Assembly (NCBI RefSeq): GCF_004362825.1
Contig: NZ_SNXZ01000001.1
Location: forward strand, 930,001-994,000
Source: Labedaea rhizosphaerae
Lineage (GTDB): Bacteria; Actinomycetota; Actinomycetes; Mycobacteriales; Pseudonocardiaceae
Direction of reading: 5' to 3'
Length of the DNA stretch: 64,000 nt
Positions 7,848 through 17,154 of this stretch are shown here, piece by piece. The notes under the pieces were generated by a model. It did no database searches, was not told the origin of the DNA, and saw only the letters and a program-made list of their open reading frames with translations. The stretch's first letter is position 1. Each line of letters begins with the position of its first letter. Position numbers and translations under genes: made by a program.

Positions 7848-9488
7848 CACCGTCTCCAGCACGCTCAACGGGAGCGCGCCGCCGCCGAGCACGACGTCGT
7901 GGAAACCCTTGATGTCGAACCGGTCGCCCAGTTCCGCCTCGGCGGCGGCGCGGATCCGCTGCAGTTCCAGCCGTCCGACCATGTAGGACAGTGCCTGCCC
8001 CGGGTAGGACAGGTACCGGTCGACCTCGGCGACGATCTCCAGCTCCGCCATCGGCGCGTTCGCCCGCATGTAGTCGATGGCCTGCTGCCGCGACCACCGC
8101 AACGCGTGCATCCCCGTGTCCACCACGAGCCGGCACGCGCGCATCGAGTCGAGCGCGAGCATGCCGAGCCGCGCCGTGTCGTCGGTGTAGAGGCCCATCT
8201 CGTCGGCCAGGCGCTCGGAGTACAGACCCCAGCCTTCGATGAACGCGTTGACCGCCGCCGTCTTGCGGATCATCGGCAGGTCCTCGAGCTCGAGCGCGAG
8301 GCTGAGCTGGAAGTGGTGGCCCGGCACGCCTTCGTGGAACGCCATGGCCTGGCTCTGGTAGCGGAACCGCTGCTCGACGCCATGGGTGTTGGCGTAGTAG
8401 GTACCCGGGCGGCTGCCGTCCATCGCGGGCTGCATGTAGTACGCGGCCGGGGCGCCCGGCGCCTCGCTCTCCGGCACGGCGGCGACCTTGCAGCGCTGCG
8501 CGGGCAGCCGGCCGAACCAGCTCGGCGACACGCGCTCGGCCCGCTCGATCGCGGTGCGCGCCTCGCCGAGCAGTTCGTCGGCGTCGTGCCAGCGCATGGC
8601 CGGGTCCTCGCGCAGCTTCGCGAAGATCTCCCCGAGGTCGCTGGTGCCGAGCACCCGCGAGCCCAGCTCCGCGTAATCCCCGGCGAGTTCGTCGATGATC
8701 CGCAAGCCCGTCTCGTGCAGCTCCTGCGGGTCGCGGTCGGTCGTGGTGTGCACGCGCACGAGCGCGGCGTAGTCCTCCTCGCCGCCGGGCAGCCAGCAGA
8801 TCCCGGCCTGGTCCTCGCTTCGGCCGTGGTCGGCGATCTCGTCGGCGAGCACCCTGCGGTACCCGGCGAGCGCGGGCCGGACGACCTCGGCGACCAGGCG
8901 CTCCCGCTCGGCGTCGAACCCCGCGGCCGCCAGCGGCGCTTCCTGGCCGCACAACGGATCCGCGGCGACGTCGACGGCGAGCAGCCGGTCGAGGTAGGCA
9001 ATGGTGGCCCGCACGTGGTGCGCGATCGGCAGGCGGCCGGCGGCGACCCCGGCACGGTTGCGTTCGGCCACCGCGTCCACGTAGTCCGGGACGCGGCCCA
9101 GCCGCTGCAGGTACGCGTCCGCGCGCTCGGCGTCGGGCAGCGGGATCAGGGGCAGCACGGTGAGCAGGCCCGCGATCGGCGAGACGAAGATGTCCGCGAT
9201 CGTGTACTCGGCCTGCCGGGTGCCGAGCATTTCGGCCAACGCGGTCGCCTGCTGCGCGACCACCGCCGCGGTCACGCGCTCCTCGGCGATCGCGGGTTCC
9301 AGCGCGCCCGCGCGGGTGGCGATGTCGCGCGCCCGCGCGGCGACCGCCTCCTCGGTCGCCAGCGACGGGTCGTCGAGCAGGTGGTCGCGGCCCGGCACGC
9401 CGAGCATCGTCGCCTCCAGCGGCGACGCGGTCATCTTCAGCTCGAACAGCTCGTCGGCGAGGTCGTCGACCGTCGTCATGCTCGTCAT
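7818..9488 (-). CDS. DUF885-family putative zinc peptidase
   Basis: 556 residues, no signal peptide, so probably cytosolic. The DUF885 hallmark AFHEGVPGHHFQ (HExxxxHH-type metal site) sits near residue 370, and EGWGLYSE (~405) supplies the usual downstream Glu; together they resemble a gluzincin metallopeptidase site. Full length for the family. An ATG at 9488 with GGGAG upstream was chosen; the Met at 9479 is an alternative. It is convergent with the hydrolase cluster and divergent from the SRPBCC gene. Substrate unknown. Confidence 0.85.
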   Translation of the reverse strand: MTSMTTVDDLADELFELKMTASPLEATMLGVPGRDHLLDDPSLATEEAVAARARDIATRAGALEPAIAEERVTAAVVAQQATALAEMLGTRQAEYTIADIFVSPIAGLLTVLPLIPLPDAERADAYLQRLGRVPDYVDAVAERNRAGVAAGRLPIAHHVRATIAYLDRLLAVDVAADPLCGQEAPLAAAGFDAERERLVAEVVRPALAGYRRVLADEIADHGRSEDQAGICWLPGGEEDYAALVRVHTTTDRDPQELHETGLRIIDELAGDYAELGSRVLGTSDLGEIFAKLREDPAMRWHDADELLGEARTAIERAERVSPSWFGRLPAQRCKVAAVPESEAPGAPAAYYMQPAMDGSRPGTYYANTHGVEQRFRYQSQAMAFHEGVPGHHFQLSLALELEDLPMIRKTAAVNAFIEGWGLYSERLADEMGLYTDDTARLGMLALDSMRACRLVVDTGMHALRWSRQQAIDYMRANAPMAELEIVAEVDRYLSYPGQALSYMVGRLELQRIRAAAEAELGDRFDIKGFHDVVLGGGALPLSVLETVVQGWAKAQP

Positions 9489-9586
9489 TCCATGACTCCC
9501 AAGGAACCCGGTGCGTGTGTGGTGCGCGGGAGACGTTACGCGCCGTGCCACGATGGGCGGGGAGCCGTCGATCGACTGGAGGCCAG

Positions 9587-10036
9587 ATGCCGCGCCGGGA
9601 GTACACCGCGCACGCCACCGAGCGCAGCTCGGCCGACCCGGACACGGTGTACGAGCTGGTCAGCAACGCCGAGAAGTGGACGACGTGGGCCGGTGCGCTG
9701 GCCCCGAAGTCCGAGTGGGCGCGCAAGGGGACACCGGAACCCGCGGGCGTGGGCGCGATCCGCAAGGTCGGTCTGTGGCCGGTCTGGGTGCGTGAGGAGA
9801 CCACCGCCGCCGAGCCAGGGCGGCGCCACGAATACGTGCTCCGCAGCCGCGGGCCGATCAAGTCCTACGTCGGCGAGGTGTTGCTCACCAAGCGCCCGGA
9901 CGGGGGCACGGACATCGAGTGGACGGTGCGGTTCACCGAACTGGTGCCGGGCACCGGAGCCGCGCTGCACGTCGGCGTGCAGCAGTTGATCAAGGCGCTG
10001 GCCGGGAAGCTCGCCCGCGGCGCCGAACGGGCTTAA
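9587..10036 (+). CDS. SRPBCC (START-like) family protein
   Basis: 149 residues with helix-grip pattern: N-terminal strand, VYELVSNAEKWTTWAG helix, repeated beta strands (ETTAAEPGRRHEYVLRS, GTDIEWTVRF) and a long C-terminal helix (VGVQQLIKALAGKLAR). Typical polyketide-cyclase/ligand-binding SRPBCC protein; the ligand is unknown. RBS TGGAGG precedes the ATG. Its stop overlaps by 4 nt with the stop of the convergent GbsR/MarR regulator. Confidence 0.8.
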   Translation: MPRREYTAHATERSSADPDTVYELVSNAEKWTTWAGALAPKSEWARKGTPEPAGVGAIRKVGLWPVWVREETTAAEPGRRHEYVLRSRGPIKSYVGEVLLTKRPDGGTDIEWTVRFTELVPGTGAALHVGVQQLIKALAGKLARGAERA

Positions 10037-10524
10037 CCGCGCTGTTCCTGGGCGCGCCAACGGTCCATCAGGCCGGGCAGCTCGGCGTGCACGAACGCGA
10101 AGAACCGGCGCGCCTGGCTGAGGCGCCGGCCGGCCGAGGTGTCCACACCGGCCGCCCTCGCACCCTCTTCCAGCATGCTCTGCCAGCGCACGAGTTCCTT
10201 GTCCCGGCTCATGATCGCCTCGTACCAGGGGTCGTCGAGCAGGCTGTAGTGGTCGCGCTTGTCGCCGGGTTCGCGCTTGCGCACGATCAACTGGACCTGC
10301 ATGAGGTAGCGCACGGCGCCGGAGATCGCGGCCGGGCTGACGCCGAGTTGCTCGGCCAGCTGGGCCGCGGTGAGCCTGCCGCGGTCGTCGACCATGAGCG
10401 CGGCCAGCGTCCGGGCGGGCATGCGCGGTATCCCCGACTCGTTCAGCAGGAGGGCGAACTCCTCCACGAACCGGGCCACCGCGTCCGGATCCCGTGCCGC
10501 ACCACCGTTCTGGCTCACCCTCAC
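10033..10524 (-). CDS. GbsR/MarR-family transcriptional regulator
   Basis: 163 residues. A winged helix-turn-helix (~30-95) includes RLTAAQLAEQLGVSPAAISGAVRYL as recognition segment and a wing with KREPGDKRDHYSL, the GbsR/MarR arrangement. A helical C-terminal part (LSQARRFFAFVHAELPGLM) serves dimerisation. GTG starts at 10524 or 10518; the latter has better spacing from GGAGAGG. It is transcribed away from an ABC exporter, with a 16-bp palindrome between them, so it most likely represses the exporter and possibly itself in response to the exported drug. Confidence 0.85.
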   Translation of the reverse strand: MRVSQNGGAARDPDAVARFVEEFALLLNESGIPRMPARTLAALMVDDRGRLTAAQLAEQLGVSPAAISGAVRYLMQVQLIVRKREPGDKRDHYSLLDDPWYEAIMSRDKELVRWQSMLEEGARAAGVDTSAGRRLSQARRFFAFVHAELPGLMDRWRAQEQRG

Positions 10525-10574
10525 ATCCTCTCCACCGATCGAGCGACCCTACCCGGTTCATGGATTTTTCTAAC

Positions 10575-10590
10575 TTCACAACTTTGTGAA
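10575..10590. promoter_or_regulatory. Probable operator for the GbsR/MarR regulator
   Basis: TTCACAACTTTGTGAA is a perfect inverted repeat (7+2+7) 20 nt before the ABC exporter start and ~50 nt before the divergent regulator. A weaker second dyad, GTGTAACTTCAC, directly follows and overlaps the RBS region. Confidence 0.75.
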
Positions 10591-10610
10591 ACCAGTGTAA
10601 CTTCACCTCC

Positions 10611-11534
10611 ATGACAACCGCAATATCCGTGTCCGGCCTGGTCAAGACCTTCGGCCGGACCCGCGCGCTCGACGGGCTGGACCTGACGGTGCGTACCGGG
10701 GAGGTGCACGGCTTCCTCGGCCCGAACGGCGCGGGCAAGTCGACCACCATCCGGGTGCTGCTGGGCCTGCTGCGCGCCGACTCCGGCGACGTGACGCTGC
10801 TCGACGGCAACCCCTGGCACGACGTCGCCGCGCTGCACCGCCGGCTCGCGTACGTGCCCGGCGACGTGGCCCTGTGGCCGACGCTGTCCGGCGGCGAGGT
10901 CATCGACCTGCTCGGCCGGCTGCGCGGCGGACTGGACGCCAAGCGCAGGGCCGACTTGCTCGAGCGGTTCGAACTCGACCCGACCAAGAAGGGCCGGACC
11001 TATTCCAAGGGCAACCGGCAGAAGGTCGCCCTGGTCGCCGCGCTCGCCTCGGACGTGGAACTGCTGCTGCTCGACGAGCCGACCTCCGGGCTCGACCCGG
11101 TGATGGAGGCCGTGTTCCAGGAGTGCATCAACGAGGAACGCGAGCGGGGCCGCACCGTGCTGCTGTCCAGCCACATCCTGGCCGAGGTCGAGGCGCTGTG
11201 CGATCGCGTGAGCATCATCCGCGACGGCCGGACGGTGGAGTCCGGCACGCTCTCCGAGCTGCGCCACCTCACCCGCACGAGCATCACCGCTGAGCTCGCC
11301 GGCGCCCCGAACGGGCTCGCCGACCTGCCGGGCGTGCACGACCTCAAGGCCGAGGGCGACCGGGTCAAGTTCGAAGTGGACAGTGACAAGCTCGACGCCG
11401 TGCTGCAGGCGCTGGCGCGCACCGGGGTGCGCAGCCTCACCAGCCAGCCGCCGACGCTGGAAGAGCTGTTCCTGCGCCACTACGCCGACGAGCTCGCACC
11501 CAACGGCAAGCACACGGCGGCGGTGTCGCGGTGA
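10611..11534 (+). CDS. ABC exporter ATP-binding subunit (drug/antibiotic exporter type)
   Basis: 307 residues. Walker [10 protein letters not shown] (37-45), an atypical signature YSKGNRQK (131-138), Walker B LLLLDEP (151-157) and the switch His in LLSSHILAE. The C-terminal ~80 residues match the extension of DrrA/polyketide-exporter ATPases. Coupled by GTGA overlap to the permease, with which it forms a heteromeric exporter. Preceded by the operator palindrome and likely controlled by the divergent regulator. Confidence 0.92.
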   Translation: MTTAISVSGLVKTFGRTRALDGLDLTVRTGEVHGFLGPNGAGKSTTIRVLLGLLRADSGDVTLLDGNPWHDVAALHRRLAYVPGDVALWPTLSGGEVIDLLGRLRGGLDAKRRADLLERFELDPTKKGRTYSKGNRQKVALVAALASDVELLLLDEPTSGLDPVMEAVFQECINEERERGRTVLLSSHILAEVEALCDRVSIIRDGRTVESGTLSELRHLTRTSITAELAGAPNGLADLPGVHDLKAEGDRVKFEVDSDKLDAVLQALARTGVRSLTSQPPTLEELFLRHYADELAPNGKHTAAVSR

Positions 11535-13123
11535 ACTCCCTGACCGGTACCCGGACCTTGGTGCGGCTCGCGCTTCGCCGCGACCGGATCATGCTGCCGG
11601 TGTGGGTCGTCGTGCTCGGCCTGGTGCCCGCGAGCACCGCGGGTGCGTACGACCAGCTCTACCCCGAGGCCAAGGACCGCGCCTCGCTCGCCGTGGGCGG
11701 GAACAACCCGGCCGTCGCCGTGCTCTACGGCAAGGCGTACGACCTGACCACGGCGGGCGGCTTCACCGCGTGGCGCTACGGCGTGTTCCTCGGCGTGTTC
11801 ATCGGCCTGATGGCCACGTTCACCGTCATGCGGCACACGAGGTCCGAAGAGGACACCGGACGGCTGGAACTGCTGTCGGCCGGCGTCCTCGGCCGCAACG
11901 CGTCGCTCACCGCGGCCGTGCTGGTGAGCGGGGGCGCGTCGATCCTCATCGGGCTGGTGCAGGTCCTGGCCATGGCGGGGTCGGGACTGTCCGCCACCGG
12001 TTCGCTCGCGCTCGGGGCCGGCGTTGCCGCGTGCGGGCTCGTGTTCACCGGTGTCGCGGCGATCGCGGCGCAGGTGTTCACCTACTCGCGCACCGCGAAC
12101 GGCGTGTCCTGCGCGGTGATCGGCGTGCTGTTCCTGTTGCGCGCCGTGGGTGACTCCAGCCCGTCCGCGCAGTGGGCGTCCTGGCTCAGCCCGATCGGCT
12201 GGATCGAGCTGTCCCGCCCGTTCGCGGGCGAGCGGTTCTGGGTGCTGCTGCTGCCGTTGGTGCTCGCCGGGCTGCTGGTCGCCGTCGCGTTCCAGCTGCA
12301 GCCACGCCGCGACGTCGGCGCGGGTCTCGTCCCGCCGCGACCCGGACCGGCGACCGCGGCGGCAGGCCTGCGCTCCCCGTTCGCGCTGGCGTGGCGGCTG
12401 CACCGCGGCCCATTGATCGGTTGGACGCTGGCGATGCTGGTGATCGGCGGCGTGTTCGGCGCGATCGCCACGGGCATCGGCGACCTGGTCGGCTCGAGCG
12501 AGCAGACCCGCGTGATGTTCGAGCGGATGGGTGGCGCACAAGGGATCGTCGACGCCTACATCGGCGCGCTCGGCGGGATCTACGGGCTGACCGCGGGCGT
12601 CTACGCGGTGCAGGCGACGTTGCGGATGCGGGCCGAGGAGTCGGCCCTGCTGCTGGAACCGTTGCTGGCCACCAAGGTCACGCGTGGTCGCTGGGCGGCG
12701 AGCCACCTCGCGTTCGCCATCCTCGGCCCGGCCGTGCTGCTCGCGGCCGTGGGTCTGGGCACCGGGCTCACGTACGGTCTGCGCATCCACGACGTGGGCA
12801 CGCAGGTGCCGCGCGTGCTCGGCGCGACGCTCGCGCAACTGCCCGCCGTGCTGGTGATGGCGGCGCTCGCGGCGCTGCTGTTCGGCCTGCTGCCGAACCT
12901 GACCGGGCTGTCGTGGGCCGTGCTCACCGTGTTCCTGCTGATCACGTTGTTCGGCCCGATCCTGCAGGTGAGCCAGGCCGTGCTGGACGTGTCGCCGTTC
13001 TCGCACGTGCCGAAGCTGCCCGCGGCCGCGTTCACCGCGACGCCGTTGCTGTGGCTCACCGGGATCGCGGTCGTCGTGTTCGCCGGCGCTTTTGCAGGCT
13101 TCCGGCGCCGCGACATCGGTTAA
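11531..13123 (+). CDS. ABC exporter permease, tetronasin/polyketide-exporter type
   Basis: 530 residues with about twelve membrane helices in two repeats of six. N-terminal [21 protein letters not shown] and the mid-protein restart [22 protein letters not shown] mark the two halves, as in the TnrB3-like exporters of polyketide antibiotics. The GTG start at 11531 overlaps the ATPase stop. The protein ends in FRRRDIG, typical of this family. It exports an unidentified hydrophobic compound with the preceding ATPase. Its stop overlaps the convergent gene's stop. Confidence 0.9.
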   Translation: MNSLTGTRTLVRLALRRDRIMLPVWVVVLGLVPASTAGAYDQLYPEAKDRASLAVGGNNPAVAVLYGKAYDLTTAGGFTAWRYGVFLGVFIGLMATFTVMRHTRSEEDTGRLELLSAGVLGRNASLTAAVLVSGGASILIGLVQVLAMAGSGLSATGSLALGAGVAACGLVFTGVAAIAAQVFTYSRTANGVSCAVIGVLFLLRAVGDSSPSAQWASWLSPIGWIELSRPFAGERFWVLLLPLVLAGLLVAVAFQLQPRRDVGAGLVPPRPGPATAAAGLRSPFALAWRLHRGPLIGWTLAMLVIGGVFGAIATGIGDLVGSSEQTRVMFERMGGAQGIVDAYIGALGGIYGLTAGVYAVQATLRMRAEESALLLEPLLATKVTRGRWAASHLAFAILGPAVLLAAVGLGTGLTYGLRIHDVGTQVPRVLGATLAQLPAVLVMAALAALLFGLLPNLTGLSWAVLTVFLLITLFGPILQVSQAVLDVSPFSHVPKLPAAAFTATPLLWLTGIAVVVFAGAFAGFRRRDIG

Positions 13124-13629
13124 CCGACCGGAGCAGCGGACACCGCGGCGGCCTTCCAGCCCTGCGGTGTCCGGCTCATGTCCAGGATCATCCGTTGCTG
13201 CCGCGGCGAGCTGTCCACCGAGGTGGTCACCTCGACCAGGACGAGCACCGTCGCCGTCCCCGCCGCCGGGTCGACCGCGCTCGGCGCGACCTCCAGCACC
13301 TCGCCTGTGGCCGTCATCCCGGACTGCCGGATCTGCGACACCCAGTGCGCGCGCTGGGTGCGCAGGTTCGCCAGCAGCGGACCGGTCGCGACCCGGGTCA
13401 TCCGGTCGACGGTGCCCTCCGGGTCGGCGGCGTCCGCCGTGGTCAACGCCGGCGCCGCGGTGCTGGCCCCCGCGACCGCGCCGTCGCGCGCGGCGACCAC
13501 CGGGTTCACGACCACGGCGATCGGCGTACCCGCGACCGTCTTGGCCGGGCTGACGACGGCGAGAACCACAGCGACCACCAGCAGGACCGCGGCGCCCGCC
13601 GCGAGGAGCATTGCCTTGGTACGGGTCAT
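13120..13629 (-). CDS. Mce-associated-type membrane protein
   Basis: 169 residues: one N-terminal membrane helix (~7-28) and an extracytoplasmic alpha+beta domain with TVDRMTRVATGPLLANLRTQRAHW and a C-terminal SRTPQGWKAAAVSA. This is the pattern of Mce-associated (Mas/VirB8-like) proteins. Overlaps the upstream gene by ATGA. No mce genes are visible nearby. Confidence 0.7.
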   Translation of the reverse strand: MTRTKAMLLAAGAAVLLVVAVVLAVVSPAKTVAGTPIAVVVNPVVAARDGAVAGASTAAPALTTADAADPEGTVDRMTRVATGPLLANLRTQRAHWVSQIRQSGMTATGEVLEVAPSAVDPAAGTATVLVLVEVTTSVDSSPRQQRMILDMSRTPQGWKAAAVSAAPVG

Positions 13630-14102
13630 CGCCGCACCTGCAGATCGCTGAGCTGCCAGCCCTGGGCGCCACGCTGGGCACTGACGACGATGCTGCTGGG
13701 CGTGATCGCCGTCGACCGGCCTTGGGTGGTGGCGTTGGTGTTCAGGAACGCCAGCAGCTCCGCGTGGTCAGCGCGTTGGTCGCGCACGCCGAGGGCGACC
13801 ACCGTCGTCGCCGCGGTGGCCTGCTGCTGGGTGATGGCCGGCAGCGTGGTGTCGAGCCGGCCCTGCAGCTGGCGTTTCGCGTTGCCGGTCGTGTAGGTCT
13901 GCACGGCTCGGCGCCAGGAATCCGGGTCCGACCAGGTGTAGGACAGGACGGCCTCGAGCTCGGCCTTGACCTGGCCCGTCAGCTCCTTGGTGGCCACTGG
14001 GTCGACGAAGGCCTGGTTGGCCGGGCCGTTGACGTCGGGTTCCGGGGCCGCGGCGCCGCCGGCGAGGAGCACGGCGACGAGCAGGGCCGTCCGGAGAACC
14101 AT
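13626..14102 (-). CDS. Secreted Mce-associated-like protein
   Basis: 158 residues with a signal peptide or anchor (1-~18). The domain is related in layout to the following gene: a helix with ELTGQVKAELEAVLSYTW, QTYTTGNAKRQLQGRL and a terminal GAQGWQLSDLQV matching the PQGWKAAAVS end of its partner. The two translationally coupled genes probably form a heteromer at the membrane. Function unknown; Mce-associated proteins stabilise Mce transporters elsewhere. Confidence 0.65.
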   Translation of the reverse strand: MVLRTALLVAVLLAGGAAAPEPDVNGPANQAFVDPVATKELTGQVKAELEAVLSYTWSDPDSWRRAVQTYTTGNAKRQLQGRLDTTLPAITQQQATAATTVVALGVRDQRADHAELLAFLNTNATTQGRSTAITPSSIVVSAQRGAQGWQLSDLQVRR

Positions 14103-14118
14103 GCCAGGAGTATGTCAG

Positions 14119-14131
14119 GTCCACTGTGGAC
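14119..14131. promoter_or_regulatory. 13-bp palindrome GTCCACTGTGGAC in a divergent intergenic region
   Basis: Perfect dyad in the 126-bp gap between the Mce-associated pair and the 14229 gene. The identical word occurs inside the VOC gene at 28121-28133, which argues against a dedicated operator. Confidence 0.3.
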
Positions 14132-14228
14132 AGAGGGCCGAATCGGCGGGTCGAGAGGACAACTCGGCCGGATCAGGGCATGCTGACAGGTGGTGAGCTC
14201 GACTCACCGACCGTGAGGACGGCAGGTC

Positions 14229-14798
14229 ATGGACGACGAGCAACAGGTCGAGGTCTTGTGCGAGCGCGTGCGTGAGCACCGCAGGCGGTTCGACGCGGCC
14301 GAACCCGGGCGCCCGGAATACCAGAGCGCGCTGGCCGACGTGCTGCACGCGACCAAGGAACTGGTCGACTTCGAGGAAGGCATCCCCGGCCGGCGCGACC
14401 GCGCGGCCCGGTCGGGCACCGCGTCGATCGTGCGTCGGTGCGGGCTCGCCGTCTTCGTCATCAGCCTGGGGATCTCGGCCCTCGCCCTGCCGCACATGAT
14501 CGACATGTGGTGGCTGATCTTCTTGCTGCCCATGGCCGCCGTCGGTGCGTGGATGGCGCTGACCAGGGGTGAAGGCAAGGCGCCGGACGACATCGTGCGC
14601 CGGTCGCGGGCGTACGGCATGGCCGGCGCGACAGCCGCGGGCGGCGCGGGTGTGCTGCTGTCGATGGTGATGGTGAACTGGTTCGTGGGCGGCCTCGTGC
14701 TCGCCGGGACCGCCGTCGCCGTGCGGTGCGGCATCGACCTGTACCGGCGGCACCCCGCAGCGCCGTCGGCAGGAGGCCTCGATGCGTCCTATGGGTGA
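14229..14798 (+). CDS. Four-helix membrane protein with cytosolic helical N-terminus
   Basis: 189 residues. A charged helical N-terminus (1-60) is followed by membrane helices at ~70-88, 92-108, 132-150 and 152-168. No recognised family. The last 17 nt overlap the start of the next gene (14782), so the two are co-translated and probably form one membrane/coiled-coil unit. Confidence 0.7.
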   Translation: MDDEQQVEVLCERVREHRRRFDAAEPGRPEYQSALADVLHATKELVDFEEGIPGRRDRAARSGTASIVRRCGLAVFVISLGISALALPHMIDMWWLIFLLPMAAVGAWMALTRGEGKAPDDIVRRSRAYGMAGATAAGGAGVLLSMVMVNWFVGGLVLAGTAVAVRCGIDLYRRHPAAPSAGGLDASYG

Positions 14799-15675
14799 AC
14801 CACTGCCGCCGGTCGACTCGGAGGTCCAGCAGCTCCGGGCCGACCTGGAGGACCTGGAGAGCTTCACGCTCAAGGTGCGTGCGGAGCTCAGCGACGACGT
14901 CGGCGACCTCGACGGGCAGGTCGCGGAGCTGACGAAGCTGGTCGCCCGGCTGACCGACCGGGTGGACTGGCTGGAGCGCCAGCTGCGCTCGAGCGGGTCG
15001 GTCGCCGAGTTCGACCTCGACGACGTGGGCAGCGAGGCCACGTCCCTGGCCGAAGCCGCGGAACTGGCGCGTGTGCGGTCCGGCCAACTGCTCTCCGACG
15101 GCGAACGCGGCGAACTGCACGCCGCCATCGTCGACTACGAGAAGGTCTCGGCCGAGTGCGACCAGCGCACCGCGGATGCCTTGCAGGCCAGCGCGATCCT
15201 GTCCGTGACCAGTTACGACGACAAGGAACACCAAGCCGCGGCCGAGGAGTTCCGCGAAGCCTTCGCGTTGCGCACCGACGCGGTGCACCGGCGGGAGAAA
15301 CGCCAGGAACCGGCCGAGCGCGCCCGCCGGGCGCTGGCCGAGGACAAGTTGCTGCGCGCGGAGTACGAACCGGTGATCGCCGACGGGGCACGCGCGGCCG
15401 AGGCGCTGCTCGACCTGTTGCGCGAGCGCATCACCACCGCGGTCGGCAAGGGCGCGATGCTGCCGTTGTGGTTCACCACGTCGCTCGGTCCGACCGCGCC
15501 GGCCGCCGACACCGACGCGTGGATCCGCACGGCGACCCAGGTGCTCGCGTACCGGGTCACCTACCGGGTCGGCGACGCGTTGATGCCGCTCGGCGCGACG
15601 CCCGGCTCGAGCGCACCCGCACACCGGCGCGAATGGCACACCGAACTGGCTTCGGCGCTCGCCGCTTTACAGTGA
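14782..15675 (+). CDS. Coiled-coil cytosolic protein of unknown function
   Basis: 297 residues. Residues ~15-70 form a heptad-rich coiled coil (VQQLRADLEDLESFTLKVRA and onward to VDWLERQL), followed by a mostly helical domain. The ATG at 14782 has GGAGG 8 nt upstream, inside the preceding gene. Its end overlaps the stop of the convergent ArsR regulator by 9 nt. Pairing with the preceding four-helix membrane protein suggests a membrane-recruited scaffold; this is inference. Confidence 0.7.
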   Translation: MRPMGEPLPPVDSEVQQLRADLEDLESFTLKVRAELSDDVGDLDGQVAELTKLVARLTDRVDWLERQLRSSGSVAEFDLDDVGSEATSLAEAAELARVRSGQLLSDGERGELHAAIVDYEKVSAECDQRTADALQASAILSVTSYDDKEHQAAAEEFREAFALRTDAVHRREKRQEPAERARRALAEDKLLRAEYEPVIADGARAAEALLDLLRERITTAVGKGAMLPLWFTTSLGPTAPAADTDAWIRTATQVLAYRVTYRVGDALMPLGATPGSSAPAHRREWHTELASALAALQ

Positions 15676-16347
15676 CCTGATATCGACCCGGAACCACTCG
15701 CCGAGCCCGTCGGCGCCCTGGTCCGTGATCCGCAGCGCCCGCCCCGTCCGGCCCGCCTCCACCCAGCCGCGGTCCTGCATGTTCTGGGTGATGGCCGCAC
15801 CCAACGCGCCGGCCAGGTGCATGCGCCGCTGCGTCCAGTCCAGGCACGGCCGGGCGAACTGCCGCCGCGACTGGCGGCACGCCGCGACGTCCACCCCCAG
15901 TTCGCCCAGCCTGCGCTCGCCGACGTCGGCCAGCTTGCAGTCCTCGTCCAGCCAGCTCTGCGCCACCATGCCGTCGAACATCGCCACCCCCAGGGCACCG
16001 GCGACGTGGTCGTAGCAGGTTCGCGCCACCCGCAAGGACTTCGCACCGACCGACTCACGCAGCGAGCGCACCGGTGTGCTCGGGCAGATCCGGGCGAACG
16101 CCTCCAACGCGGCGGCCACGTCCTGGCCCGCCAGCGTGTAGTAACGGTGCCTGCCCGCGTTGACCACGGACAGCAGTCCGCCGTCGACCAGCGCCGCGAG
16201 GTGCTCACTGATGGTCGAGGGCCGCACCCCCGCGATCCGGGCCAGCTCCCCGGCGGCGAGGTGCCGGCCCGACATCAGCGCGTCGACCACGGCCGAGCGC
16301 GCGGGTGTGGCCAGCAACCTGGCCACCGCCGCGAAGTCCGTACCCAT
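15667..16347 (-). CDS. ArsR-family winged-helix regulator
   Basis: 226 residues. A winged helix (~3-85) shows LATPARSAVVDALMSGRHLAAGELARIAGV, recognition helix STISEHLAALVDGGLL and wing NAGRHRYYTL, the ArsR/HTH_20 pattern. The long C-terminal part with four cysteines (e.g. KSLRVARTCYDHVAG) matches the YdfF-like ArsR subgroup. The ATG at 16347 gives a normal N-terminus. Divergent from 16446, whose promoter it may control. Confidence 0.85.
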   Translation of the reverse strand: MGTDFAAVARLLATPARSAVVDALMSGRHLAAGELARIAGVRPSTISEHLAALVDGGLLSVVNAGRHRYYTLAGQDVAAALEAFARICPSTPVRSLRESVGAKSLRVARTCYDHVAGALGVAMFDGMVAQSWLDEDCKLADVGERRLGELGVDVAACRQSRRQFARPCLDWTQRRMHLAGALGAAITQNMQDRGWVEAGRTGRALRITDQGADGLGEWFRVDIRSL

Positions 16348-16445
16348 GCCTGAACGGTAGAACGCCGACGCTTCGGCGGGCGCCGAACTCTCGCCTTCCA
16401 GCGCTGTGACGAAAAGTGTCGTACCCCGCACCTACAGTCACCGGC

Positions 16446-16964
16446 ATGGGATTTCACATCGACTACCGGGGCGAAACCAAGGCCGCCGGGATCAACTACG
16501 TGGTGACCGTCAAGGCACTGAGCAGCGAGGAGCGCCTGGCCCTGTACCTGGCCGGCGCGACCGACGACGGCAAGGTGCTCGCCGAGGGCGAGTTGTCCAT
16601 GCCGCCGGGCGGCATGACGCCTGTGGCCAGATTGCTGAAACAGGCCCTCGACGCGGTCACCCGGCTCGATTCCCGGGGAGCGGCCGCACGCCCCGCGAAC
16701 GCCTACCAACCATGGACAGCCGAACAGGACGAGGAGGTACGAGCGGCCTGGCTCGCGGCGTCGCCCCGATCACCGGCCACGCCGTTGATCCGCGAGCTCG
16801 CCGAGTCGCTGAAACGCAGCCCGACCGCGATCCGCGCGCGCCTGCCGCACGTCGGTTGCGATCCGGACGTGCCGGGCCGCGAACTGGGCGACTCGGCGGG
16901 CGAACTGCTGACCCGCTACCGCCAACCCCAACCCGAGGAACAACCACCCGCCACGACCAGCTGA
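16446..16964 (+). CDS. Hypothetical protein with Myb/GcrA-like C-terminal helices
   Basis: 172 residues. The N-terminal ~80 residues form a beta-rich segment (FHIDYRGETKAAGINYVVTV). Residues ~90-140 resemble a SANT/Myb-type three-helix unit (PWTAEQDEEVRAAWLAA, then ELAESLKRSPTAIRARL), suggesting DNA binding. No known family recognised. It starts 98 nt from the divergent ArsR regulator and is followed by two hairpins. Confidence 0.6.
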   Translation: MGFHIDYRGETKAAGINYVVTVKALSSEERLALYLAGATDDGKVLAEGELSMPPGGMTPVARLLKQALDAVTRLDSRGAAARPANAYQPWTAEQDEEVRAAWLAASPRSPATPLIRELAESLKRSPTAIRARLPHVGCDPDVPGRELGDSAGELLTRYRQPQPEEQPPATTS

Positions 16965-16989
16965 TAACCGAAAGTCCACTGTAGACGGT

Positions 16990-17028
16990 TCGGTGTCGCC
17001 CGCCGATCGTTCTGGCGGGTGACACCGA
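16990..17028. terminator. Hairpin 1 of a tandem terminator pair
   Basis: 15-nt arms TCGGTGTCGCCCGCC and GGCGGGTGACACCGA around a 9-nt loop, 25 nt after the 16964 stop and between convergent genes. Confidence 0.7.
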
Positions 17029-17064
17029 CGTTGAACCCTTGCCCAGCAACCGAACACACACGTG

Positions 17065-17103
17065 CCGGTGCCGCCCGCCGATTCTCTTGGCGGGCGGCAC
17101 CGG
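17065..17103. terminator. Hairpin 2 of a tandem terminator pair
   Basis: Perfect 15-bp arms CCGGTGCCGCCCGCC/GGCGGGCGGCACCGG around a 9-nt loop. Nearly the same sequence as hairpin 1; probably ends transcription of the protease gene from the other side. Confidence 0.7.
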
Positions 17104-17154
17104 ACCAACCACGAAGGAGCCGCCGTTGGCCGAACTCCTAATTGAATAGTGAGA

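Noticed and set aside
315-10036. Toxin-antitoxin pair of the MT0933-like protein with the SRPBCC protein at 9587
   Set aside because: The known Rv0909-Rv0910 pair is adjacent. These genes are 9 kb apart on opposite strands, and the SRPBCC protein shares only the general fold.
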